Source of the DNA: Mastacembelus armatus
Lineage: Eukaryota; Chordata; Actinopteri; Synbranchiformes; Mastacembelidae
Direction: 5' to 3'
Length of the DNA: 64,000 nucleotides
Assembly: GCF_900324485.2 (NCBI RefSeq)
Contig: NC_046654.1
Coordinates: 4,384,562 to 4,448,561 of the forward strand
Part shown: piece after piece, positions 36,301-48,900 of the stretch
How the letters are laid out: each line of letters starts with the position of its first letter
Numbering within the stretch: position 1 is the stretch's first letter
Notes under the pieces: generated by a model
What the model was told of the DNA's origin: nothing
Database searches by the model: none
What the model saw: the letters and a program-made list of their open reading frames with translations, nothing else
Made by a program: the position numbers and the translations under genes

Positions 36301-39300
36301 ACCAGATGTGTCCAGCTCATCGGCAGATGACCAGGAAGACAGATCCTATCAACAGAAACGTTTACACAAAGAAAGAAGGTGCGTAGTGCAAAAGTGAGAT
36401 ATGCAGTGGAACGTAGTCATAGGCAAAAACAACCTGCAGGCCACATCTGGCCTTGCAACAAAAATATCTGATTATATCTGTACAAAAGTTCCAAAAAGAA
36501 ATTGAATCAAACCACATAACCAAATGTTTTTCCTCTGCAAAAATAAACCACAAAGACCAGGTTACAAGTCACTGGGTTGTACAGGTAACCGCAGACAGGT
36601 ATATACAGGTCTAAGTGCAGATCTACCTGTTGACTGCTTGTGATGTCCAGGATCTTGGCGAGCTCTCTGAGGTCTCTGGTTACTTCTTTCAGGAGCAGCT
36701 TGAGGCGATTCCCAATTACGTGAACCTTCTCTTTGGCCTCCAGGCAGTCGCTGCCCTGAGAGTTGACCAGCAACTGGAGGGACATGTCTTGTAACGAAGC
36801 CACTTTGAGCTGCGTGTCTAGCAGCTCCTGACGGATTTTCTGCGAGGATTGTGGATTATTAAACATACATTATACTTTGATCCAATGTGTTTGATTAGGA
36901 TGTATATTTTCACTGAACTAATCAACCTAATTTTACCGTAAGAGTTTTATGATGCTCGTGGAGAGTGTCACTATCCTGGATTGGGTCAATGGGAACCACC
37001 TCATTCCTCCGACGGTCTATGTTTTCCAACCAGAGCAGCAGACCGTGGCTCATCTCATGGAAGTCCTATTGATCAGATGTGGATCAAAAATGTAGAGCTT
37101 CAACTACTGTGTGTGTTTCAGTGAACCTGTCCATCAAACGTCTGTCTTAAGATAATTATGGGCACCTACTTGACACTGCATTAGGGCTTCCTGTAGTGAA
37201 GACCTCCACTCCTCCAGTGAGCTGCCCAGTTTGTCCCAGTGATTGTTCATGTCTCTCAGTTTGGCCTGCAGCTCTCGAGACTCGTCTGAGTCCGACTGCA
37301 CAAACTCAGCACTGCACAGGTTGATGGACAGCACAATAGCCTTGCGCTTGTCATATGCTTTCTGCAGCTCCTGTAGACGTTTACATTATGAAAATGAAGG
37401 AATGCACTCAAAACAATGCATTGAAGATGTATTAACTGTTTTCTGTCACTTTTTTGTGACCTATATTTAGACAAGAAAAGCAAAAATATTTTAAACATAA
37501 AGGAAACATATCATCCAAAGTTACCAACACCAATAATACCTTGAGTTTTTTGATGCGCAGCTCAATTGTCTGGATATCTGTGCTGAGGTCCAGCCTCCGC
37601 TGCTGCTCCAGGTCATCCCCTGTCTCTCCGAGCCACGTCCAAATGTTATTCAGGTCAGAGTTCAGCTGGTGCCACTGCTGCTGGCTCTGTTTTGTGCGGA
37701 TCTCTTTGCTGAGGTCTTGAGCCTGCAGGAGCTCCCAGCGTTCAATCACTCCTAAGGTGAAGAAGGTAAGAAGATTGAGGTAAAAGACAGCTAAGACACA
37801 TGACAAAAGACTTTAAAGAATAAAAGACTGTAATATTTATAGATTTCAGCCTTGTCCTTTCATGTACATTAATTTAAATGTATGGTAATGTAGGACATAT
37901 GCATTTAGGATTGGTTGTGTTGTATCATTACCTGATGTTTGGGACTCTGAGCTACTGGGATCTGCCAGTCCAGACACTGTGTCTTCCTCCTCCTTCAGCT
38001 CAAAGCCCATCCTCTTCACTGTGTCAATACTGCCACGGCATTCACCTAACAGCCGCATCTACACAACAGACATATGGACATATGTTAGGTTACATGACTG
38101 GTGGCTGCTTAAAAAAAATAAGACAATACTTGCTTTGTAAGGACCTTTACCAGTGTGTTGTTAATCTGCACAGAAATAATTATGATGTTATGTAAAGTTC
38201 AGTGCAAAAAAAGATTCATGGAGTGTTACTGTTGCATTCACTATTGAACTGTAAGGCTGACACATACATATCCCATGTATGAGGCATCTTGCTCTGTGCT
38301 TGTGGGAGTGCGGCTGCGGTTGCTGTCCGTTTGTTGCAGGTGGAAGCGGCCAACGTCCAGAGGGTGAATATGTGAATCCGTAGATGCAACCTCACCTGTT
38401 GACACAACATCAATTGGTCAACTTTACGGAAAATAATTACATATTAATATAATAATCATTATATATATATGATATACTGTATATTCGATCATAAGAATTA
38501 CTTGAAATACCTTACACACCAAGAAAAGTAGGACCCCATTCAGACAGAGAAACACAAGATGTGGCATGCAAAAAAATTGTTAAAAAAGTAGGAAGGCAGA
38601 TATATCTCAACCACTTCTCATTCATGTTGCCTGTAGCAGACTGACAAGTGATTGTTCCTGCATTTTGTAAAAGGTTTACAGCCTCATGGCTCCTGTTCTG
38701 TGTTCTCCTGTTCTGCCTGCTCCTTCATTTGAAATACAGCATTCAAAAGCATTTGTGCCTCTGTGTGAACGAGCCTGTGAACATTCTTTTTAAACAAATC
38801 TGCAATCCCTTCAGCAAGAAGGTCAGAATACAGACTTGTTCATACAATAAGACATGCTTTTCTAAAACACAAAAATCCAAAGAGGTTAGCTACACAGCAC
38901 ACTGCAAGTCAAACAAAAGTAAGAAAAGCCTGTTAGAAAGAAGGGTTAGGCTGAATTCCATTTCAGTTCTGCTGAATTACAGACCAAAGCAGAACCAGTG
39001 TAATGAAGAAACACAAATGGAATTAATCCTATCCCCAGTGTTAGAAAGTGATGCCATTGGTTACAGTGTGTGCCCAAGGTGTGTTTAAGAGAAGAAATCA
39101 ACACAAATTAAAGTTCAAGCCGGTGAATTGGCTACAAGTGTGATATCGACTCAACGTGTGGCTGTAATTTCTGGCCCCAAACACTGGCATGCTGGGGTCT
39201 GCTGTTGCCTACCAGTGGAGGACCTCAGTGTTTGTTCTGTTAGTTTAACATAGGCCTCAGGGCTCTCTGGAATCACTACATCTGGAAGAAACATTGTACA

Positions 39301-39952
39301 GTACACACATTCAGCAGTGGGCAATACACTTTTTGACTGCATGAACTGATCAGTTGTGGCATTCACCTGCTGCTTTTAACTTTGCTGCCTAGATACGTAA
39401 TTAATCACGTCTGTCACCCTGTGGCTTCAGTCTCAGCTCTTAAACATGTTACATTTGGCATCAGTGTCACGCTCACAGTCATCATCGGTGTCTTTGTTTA
39501 ATAACTGAAGCATTCACTGCCTCTACTGTCTGAATGTTTACTTCCATTGGCAGACTGATCAGTGTTACATATAAAAAATGTTATCCAAATCTGATCGGAA
39601 TATTGGTTATGTTTGGAAACTAACCTGACAAGGTTGAGGCTGGCCGCTGAAGGAAGTCTCCCTCCTCATTCTGATGTTCTCTCAGAGCCCTGCTGGCGCT
39701 CTCCAGTCCACGGCTCAGGTCATAGTCATGGTCCCACTCCAGGGGGATGGAGTCCACGCTGGCTGGGGTGTCCCTGCCTGAGCGCTCTGTCCGGAGCTGG
39801 GCCGCCAGAGAGGCTGAGCGGCCGGAGGATGGGAGAGGTGACAGGAAGCCATCGCCCAAACGCTCGCTCCATGGCAGGCTGGACAAATCAATGGGTTCAT
39901 CCAAATCCAGCTCACGGTCTGAGAATGACACCTCTGTATCATCGTCTGTAAG
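33352..39952 (-). CDS. syne1: syne1 C-terminal block: adaptor region and KASH (11 exons)
   Basis: Exons in transcription order: 39625-39952, 39213-39281, 38268-38395, 37932-38058, 37540-37751, 37170-37370, 36937-37065, 36627-36839, 36253-36345, 35239-35297 and 33352-33595. The first encodes SFSDRELDLDEPIDLSSLPW and DTPASVDSIPLEWDHDYDLS, the conserved region before the last spectrin repeats. The next, 69 bp and skippable in frame, encodes DVVIPESPEAYVKLTEQ. Then come the final spectrin repeats. The small exon 35239-35297 (RGKSSLSQPGPSVSSP) bridges phase 0 to phase 2 and is required to reach the last exon in frame. The last exon carries the KASH transmembrane helix and the luminal peptide. The two final introns (1.6 and 1.0 kb) are the longest of this part. 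Confidence 0.93.
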
Positions 39953-42900
39953 CTAAAGATAAAAAAAAAAGTTAATGAGTAAAAATATATTATTTATATC
40001 TGTATGTGGTCACAGAAAATATTTCTAACCCCAGGCCTTACAGGGAGCCGAATGAGCTTTTTGTAGTAGCGCTCCACTCGACCAAACACTTCCTGACAGT
40101 AGCGCTGCAGCTCTTCCAGCTCCTCCTCTATGACGGCAGCATCAAGAGGCTCACTCTTCTCTATCAGTGCCTCTCCCTGGTGGAAGATGTGCTCGATCTT
40201 GGCTGTAGTCAGACAAATCTCCTGCTGGAACGACTGTGGGACCAGAGGAGGAAGAGCAGAGAAATAAGGCAACATTAATTCTCCTTTTTCATGCTAAATC
40301 ATGTTATTTCAGGCCTGATTTCAGAACACCTGATATTTAAATTCTGTTAATTAAACCAATCAGTTGTATTAATCATTTTAATCTTCAGTATACCTTGTGT
40401 GATTCTGCCGCTATTACAACTGCTATGTGCTTAATAATAACAACAGGTATATTGTGACAAACTAGAAAGTAAAGAGCCAAAATGTTTCAGGTGTCAAAAC
40501 TAAAAGACACATCTGTTTGGATAAACTAGATTTTTTGCAAACAAGTTGTGACAAACATGCACCAACGTTACCCTGAGTTGTTTGATCTTGGCCTGGATGT
40601 CACACTCAGAGAAGTGCTCGATGTTGGTAAGCTGCAGGTCCATCTCTGTCAGCCACACCAAGATGCCATCTCTGGCTGTCTCAAACTCCTCTCTCTGGCT
40701 AATAAAGTGCTGAATATATGAAAGACAGACACTGCAGTTACAGTGGGCTGCACTTAAAACAGTTGATAAAAATAAACAGTATCATGTGTTATATCTATTA
40801 TCCTCAATAAAACCTTCTCTGCAAACCTAAATGAATGACTTCATTAGTCACTGATGCTTCCAGATTAATAGATGCTGCCATTTAACATAAAAGTGAGAAT
40901 AAAAGAGAAAAAGAGAATAAAATGCATGATTAAAAGTTAAATTCAATTTTTTTTTTAAAAAGCATAAATGCATACCTTAAGTCTGCGGAGGATGGATGCC
41001 ACCCTCTTCTGCAGGTTGTCCCATCGCTGATTGGCATCGTGGGCCATTTCCCTCAGACGGCAGGAAGAGTCGGTGCGATTTTCTCTGGCCAGACGGCGAT
41101 ATTGCTTGTTGATTAATTCCAGCTGGGTCAGGCTTTCGTGGACTTGCCTCTGGAAGGCCTACAGAAACACAGCCAGACATGTTGGAAATATACCATGTAC
41201 AGTACTTTACACGTTGTTGATCAACACCATCCTACTAAGCATTTTTAAATTTCAAAAGAACACTTGTACAATATCTGTACCTCAAATTTCTTAAGTTCCT
41301 CTTTGGCTACAGTGTATAGAACACCAGAGGAGTTGGGTAGAGCAGCAGTCTTCTCTGAAGTGGCCAGCCACTCCTCAAATCGTGCAAAGTCATCTAGGAA
41401 TTTCTGCCATAAACGCCACGTCTCCTCAATCCTAACAGAGAGAGGTATTAGTCAAAAATAAGCTAAGGAAGGTAAATGTAATATAGACACGTGGAAAAAT
41501 GAGAAAGACGTGTTCTTTAATACTGAACATCTTACTTGAGTCTCCTCTCCATGGACAGGGCACAGATGCTTCTCCAGCGGCGATCGAGGCTGCGAGTTGC
41601 CTGCTGTATGGAGTCGCACTCTGCATCAGTGGCACAGGCATCACAGTCATGTAGAAGAACCTCACATAGATTCAGTACAGATGCGACTCCTGTACTGTGT
41701 TTCTCTATGTCGCGTTGAAGCTCCTGAGAGGTAAGACAGAGACACAGACACAGACTATGAATGTTTTTAACTGTGTGCAATAACACAACAGTGAAACACA
41801 GGGAGGGAAAGCAGTAAATATTACCATAAGAAAAACAATAGCAGTGTCTTTGTATAACTTAATTTATTTTCTAAATTCCTCCATAGATTAATATGGGCAG
41901 AAGTATTATTGTCCAGTACTGACTAATATTAAATTTGCGAGTAAAAACCAGAAAGACATCATTCATTCCTAACACACAGGTAAACAGTAAATTGCCACAG
42001 CAGCACAATGAAATCTATGATGTAGTACTAAATGTATACTGTGTTACCTGCTGCAAATCAAGCTTCCTCTGAATCTCCTGGAAGTCACAGGAGTCATAGG
42101 TGATGGGTTTAGACAGCTCAGTCTCAATGTGGGCCAGCCAGGAGCGCAGGCTGCTCATATTCTTATCCAGCTGCTGCACGGCCACTAGAGTTTCTCTCAG
42201 CTTCTTCACTCTAAAAAACATAATAATAATAGAGTACTCGGTCAGTACAGTCTAATGCAACATGCTTGAGTAAGAGATCAAAGGTCAGTCAGCCATGTGT
42301 ATGCTCACCTAGCTCCAATAAGATCCAGGAGGTGTTGCCAGCGGTCACTGACTTTGCAGAGTTTTTGTTCAATCTCATTAGCTTTGCTTTGGTGACTGGC
42401 CTTGGCCAGACGCTCTCCCAGCTTGTGCAGCTGTAGCTTGTTCTCCTCAGCCACAGTGATCTCCTCCTGGTAGTCCTGAGACACGACCAGCAAGCGAAGA
42501 AAGATTTAAACACTATCCTTAAATGCAATGGATTCTAAAGGAGCATCAGTGACATGTAGAAGGATGGTCTGTAATGTGCATATTATAAAATTACAACAAA
42601 TCTGACCAATAAATATTAAGATTCAAGACACCAAGATGTCTCAGACTGTATTTTACAAACACCTAATAGGATCTGTTTCAGTCACTGTGAGTGAATATTA
42701 AAACTGAGAAAAACATCCATCAGACATTAAAAGCGTCATATGTATTTACCTTGCGGAGCTTCTCGATCATTTCTTCTATACTGATGTCTCCATTTTGGGA
42801 GACCTTGCTCTCCATGTTGGTGAGCCACTCACAGAGTTCCTTGTACTTCTCGTTGAAAACTGTCCACTCATTCAGCTTCTCACTCACCTGCTGCCTGCGC

Positions 42901-45900
42901 AGCGACAGCTGCAGAGGCACAGCAATGTATAAACACAATCAATCAAAGCATGTTCAACTACAACAAACATAAATTCTAACTTCATAACTTCAGAGAAAGG
43001 AAAGCACTGCTAGAAAGATCATCGTACCCTAACTAATTAATTTGCATCAAGCAGCGAGTGTCTGCTCCTGTGTGTTTCCTGTCTGCGTATTTTATCGACT
43101 TCATACAGGAAGCAGCAGTAAAAAAAAATTGTCCTTGAGGTTTCAGGTTTTCTGTACTGTCAGACTGCAAGTTAACTTTGCAGAGTGAAGCAAATTATGC
43201 AGACAGCACAGTTCCTTTTTGAAATTGAAGGTGAAAGACCTTGGTATGTTAAATATTTAGTAATCAGAAGATCAGTGCATATTTTATTGATAGGCTGTAA
43301 CCTTATTAATCCTTTGTCACCTTCTTATAATAAATTCATGTGTGAATATTCTCTTTGCAATAAAACTCAGTTTCCTTTTTGACATTTATCAGTCTCGTGT
43401 TCAGTCTTATACCTACTTGGTAATCAGCTCTATGACGCTGATGTTTCCTGACACCATCCAGAAGATGAACAGACTGATATGTTGTATTTATACAATGATA
43501 ATTTAGTTTGATACTAGCACCCCCACTTGGTGTATCATGAGACTGCAGAGCCAAGTGTATAAAACAGCAGTGTAAAGTAAAAAGTCATTCAAATTTTCTA
43601 CAAATTATTTTCTAGTAGCTGCACACAGTATATTCAGAAAATAAGCCATGCTGAGGTACTGAGCTGTGACTGCATTGTACCTGGTGGCAGATTTCATCCC
43701 ACTGCCGATGCAGCAGCTCAATTCTCTCCTGCATGACAGACAGGTCCTCAGCACTGATGTAACAAGACAGCGACTCTCTGAGCACAGTCAGATGGGCCAG
43801 ATCACCTGTCCAGCCATCAAACGTGATCTCCAGGTCCTGTTAATGAGACAAGTAGTAACAGTATTTGGACATTTTGGACACAGACGTTTTACACCTCATG
43901 ACCTGGACAACATTATCAGTTACATTTCGTTCAGTCAGCTACAAGATAGTTCTACACTTTACAGAACTAAATCGCCAAAGAAAAGTTGATTTTAAGGATT
44001 ATGTTGCTAAGATCAGATAAGACAAGACAACATAAGATAAGATAAGATAACATAATCTTTATTAATCCCCAAAAGGAAATTCAGAAAGTGAAGTTAATTT
44101 TATTTGTTGGCTAATTTCCACTTGATAAAACCACTGAAAAATGAATACACAGTGTTACCTTGCAGCGCATCTGCTCAGCTTGTAGATCCTCATGATGATC
44201 AGGAAGAGGCTGAGAGAGCTGCCGTTTGAGGGCTCGAAGTTTTTCCAGTGATCCACCAATACCTCTCTCACACCTCTCCCAGTCCTGCATATGATACAGT
44301 ACACAAAGTCGTTTAATCTGAATAAAACCTACTTCAATAAAACTAAAAGTTAAACAGAAACTTCTCTATAGTAAATAGTTTCTGAACCACTTAGAAAGAG
44401 AAAGAAAATTATACAAATTTGTACCTACAATGAAAACTCTCATAACAGATAAAATGTTTACAATATTCCTTCAACATCTCCTGTGGCTCTCTACACACAT
44501 GCACACGTTGCCTGGCATACCTTTAACAAGGTGGCAAGCTCTTTCTTCTGTTCATCCAGACACATACTGGCATGTTTCCATCGTTCCTGGATATCAGTCA
44601 GCTCTGCCTGCAGGGCCACCTCAGCCCGGCTATCGGCCGACAGCAGCAGCTGTCTGCCAGCCTCCACCGTCAGGATGTAACTGCCCTGCTGACGCTGCAG
44701 CACCTTTTCCTTCAGCTGTGGCAGAAAGCATCGCCACTCAGATAAAAGAATTCTTGAAAATAAAGCTATATATTTATTGATCTACACAGATCCTGCCCAA
44801 ACAATGAATTCAATCTTCCTGACTAAGATCCACTGAAGCTAAAACATTATCCAACATGAGGAAAATATGACAGTCCTGGAGAAATTGGTGGGTGTAATGA
44901 GCACAACATTGTGTTGTCGCGTACCATCCAGGTATATGCTGTGTAAGCTTTTACATTGCCTACCTGAACAGCATCTAGCATTGAGCGGGCCTGCTGCAGA
45001 GGCACTGTAGTCCCTGACTGAAGGGCCTCTGCAGGGTGGGAGACCTCCAGCAGCCATTTGCGCAGCTTCTCTACCATTTCTCTATAGCGCTGCCACTGAC
45101 GGATCAGTCCATCAATGATACCACGCCTCTGCTGAGCACGCCGCACAACTCCCTGCCACTGGTTACTCAGGAGAGCCAACTTCAGGTTAAACTCATCTCT
45201 GCAAGAGGGTGAGCAATAATATGATTTTTCATGGAAAACAAAGGCCATTACATTTAGAGGGTCTAACAATCTTTGACTCACAGTCAGCACGTTTGTGTTA
45301 GATGTTAAATGGTTGGTGGAGTAATGACAGATAGATTAAAAACAGCATGGATCTGCCCTTTACCTGTCATCTACCTGACCCTGCTCTAACATTCGTTGTC
45401 CATCACTAATGATAGAGTGCAGGATCTGCTGGCGACTGAACATCTCAGCTTGGAATAACTGGAAAAACAACAAATGAATAATTAATTCTAATGAATAAAG
45501 GGGAATTCATAATTCATAGGGTACAGTAGCTGTTTCAGCCTTTTTGCTTTAAAACAGACTCGAACCTCATGGGCTTTTTGTTGCTCCATCAAACTCTGGT
45601 AGTTCCCAGAAATTTCCACTGCCAGATTCTCTTCGGTTTGGACCAAGAACTCCATCCATGTTTCACACTTCTCCAGGAAGGTCTGTTGTTGTAGCAGGAA
45701 GGACTGAAGTTTGCTGCAAAGAAACAAACAAATGAGTAAATAAAGTTTGGTCATTTTAAAGGTCAACCATTCACAGATATGTGGGCCTTTATTCTACATC
45801 TGTGGAGTAAAATCTTTTTTTTCAACGTCTGTGCAGTGCCTCGTACTTATACCTTAAGGTCCAAATTTATTACTGTAATGGATGGACGGTATCTAAAAAA

Positions 45901-48900
45901 AACAACCCCTTGCAAAAGGCTAACTGCTTTTTCTTTACAGATATAAATCTTTTGTGCATCATACCTGAATCTTTCCGTGGTCTGTGCGGAGGCTGTTGAC
46001 CAGCTCCTGTTGAGGTTCTGCATGCGTTTGATCTCTGTATCATTGAGAGGGAGCCGGTAACCAAGCTCATTAAGACGCTCCAATTCAGGGCCCATACTGC
46101 TGAATTTCAGCATGAGCCTCTGTAGGATAAAAAGGGGGAATGTGATGTTAAAATAATTGTGATATTTCTCCATTTCAGACTAATCAGAAGAGTTCATTAT
46201 TTACTTTAGCAGACAATAAGAAAACAAACAAAAAACCTTCAGCTCTTCCATGCGGTCCTGGATCACTGTCAGGTCGGTGGAGCCATTGGGGTCTTGCACT
46301 TTCAGAGCCTCCTCAGCTTCAACTATCCAGCAACCCAGTGAATCCAGCTGATCATTAAAGGTTTCATAATCTTGGACTCCAGTCTGGTAGAAAAGTGACA
46401 GAGATGTTTGCAACCCGCAAGTGTAAAATTCCTGATTGAGCTGAGTGCAATACAATGTAAATGAAAACATCAGCTTTCTAGCTGGCTGGCTGAATGGACA
46501 GCTTTGGGTCAAAACTATGTGTCCCAGGTGTTGTTCCTTTACCTGCAGGGTGGTAAGCTGCCTGGTAAGGGCCTGTTCCACAGCAGCCAGTCGTTGGGTG
46601 TGAGAGAGATGATCTGATTGAATTGCAGATGCTGCTGATGTGTCCACCTGCTGTTTCAGCTGATCTCCCAGTTCTTGGAGAACCTGCAGGGAGGCCTGCA
46701 CTGGAGCTTGGGACCGAAGTAAATCCTAAAATAAAGTAACCGGAAAATTTAGACTCTTTTTATGTTAAACACAAACCAAAATGTTTGACTTGATAAAAAA
46801 TAAACAGTATTTCTTCACAATATAACACTATCTCTTTACTGGCTGCACAAAGTACTGGCTTTCATCAGGATGCAGAAGATTTACACACTCAGCACTAAAA
46901 CTGTGGCTCAAAAATATAACAGTGGCACAGCTGTGGCCTCACTCACGCTGCATTCTTGAATCCAGCCAGACACTTCGTCATCAGCAATGTCCTTGCTGCA
47001 GGCGGTCTTGAGAAGCTGATCTGCCTTTTCCTCCTGCAACTGGATGCTGTTACAGCTCTGCTCATAAAGCTCCTTGTAACGCTGCCACAGCTGAAGCAGG
47101 GCCTTGCTGCTTCTCAGCCGCTCTGCAATCTCCTCCAATAAGCCCGTCCATCTGAGTACAAATATAACGTCCAGCAGTGCATCAGTGTGATAGAGCCCAC
47201 ATTTAGATAAACAATATATTAAAATATTTAAATATTTAAATGAAGAGAGGTCACCTAGCATTAACATCCTTAAGGGCATTGTTTAGGGAGTCTGACACTG
47301 AAGGGTGACACTCCTTCAGCAGTTGGTGGGTCACAGCACCAAACTTTCTCAGACTGCTCTCCTGTTTCTCAAGTTCTTCTTGCAAATCCTTCACAGGATT
47401 AGAGGGTTGGGGTTAATTCACCAGATTGATATATGTTCTAAAAAAATTTGAACAATTTCATTACTGAAACATTAAAAGCCTCCTAACATACCTGCAGACT
47501 TTGGACCTGAAGCTGAACCGCCTCCAGGGAGCCTGTGAGGAGGCGAAAACGAGACACAGAGTACCTTCCCTCCATCAGGTAGCCATTGATCTCTTCTGAA
47601 GCCCGCTTATATAGACTCCACTGATCTAGCACTGACTTCAGGCTGATCTTTAGTTGCCCTATCTGTTAAAGGTGAGATCATTGTAAAGACCATGTCAACA
47701 TGGAAAAGAAAAGAGTGGAGCAGAATAGATAAAGATAAATCTACTGCTGCTATTGAAAATCATAGAGTGGAAAGAGAACGGGGCAGCATACCAAGTGGTC
47801 CAGGTTAGCCCAGGTGTGATTGACACCCTGGAGTGTCTCCATGACAATAGCACAGGCCTCATCAGTTTTGTTCTGGACAAGGGCACAGCCCTGCTCCTCA
47901 ACCCTCTCTAGTTCTTTCTCTTTTTCCTTCAGCAATCCCTCCATTTCCTACAAGTTAATAGTTTTTGCATCATATAAATGGAAATAAAAAGGTGTGATGT
48001 TAAAGCATGTACTGTAGGGCTATGAAATGCACTGCCCTGCAGTGTTGGTCTACCTGACAGTCTTTGAGAGCATTCTGTACAGATGTCAAATCCTCTATCC
48101 GATGTTTCCTCTTCAATCTTTCTTCCTGAGTTGCCATCCAAGACTTCAGGGCCTGAACACTGCTCTCATACTCCAACCACATCTCCAAAAGGTTTTCCAG
48201 GAACTGGATCTGCAATTATTTCATACAAAATCAATTGTACTGTTCCGACTTTGCACTAAATAAATGATAGTGGCCGTTATGGCATTAACCGTATCACTAA
48301 CCCTCTCATTGATGCGGCCTTGTAGGATCTGCCAGCGCCGGTTCATGGCTCCCAGGCGCTCAGCAAAGTCTGTCTTATCACTGCGCTTGGTCTCCACATC
48401 CTGACCACTGATCTGCAGCACTGACTGGTTGACAAAGTCCACAGTCAGCTGCTTACAGCTTAAATCTACTCTGAAGCCCTAAAGTCAGGAAACAACAGTA
48501 GATTCATGATCAAAATTACAGCCCCAGACTCATAAGCTGAACCACAGACTGCAACACCATTTTAACCAGAAGAGCAGAAGAGCATTAAAGAAAGATGCTA
48601 TCAGAAAATATTTAAACATCTAGGTTTTTGATAAACACATATTCTTCTCTTCAATAGCTGGATTGGATTTTCAGATAGACACCCTCCATAACTGCTCACA
48701 TCATAGACTTTCTAAACACAGTAAGAAGCTTCATAAACATGACAAAGTCTGTATTTCAGCAAACTAGTTCAGTACAGATGACCTTTTCACTACCTTGTAT
48801 TTTTGCAAATAATCCTGAATGACATTTGATCCCACAGCACTCTTAAGGTTTTCCTCATCCTCTTCAATGACATTCTCCATCAAGGATATCCAGTTGAACA

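Noticed and set aside
43160-43560. AT-rich stretch with an AATAAA and downstream pyrimidine-rich sequence that looks LTR-like
   Set aside because: No matching second copy, target-site duplication or internal element sequence is visible. It lies within a syne1 intron and is most simply non-repetitive intron.
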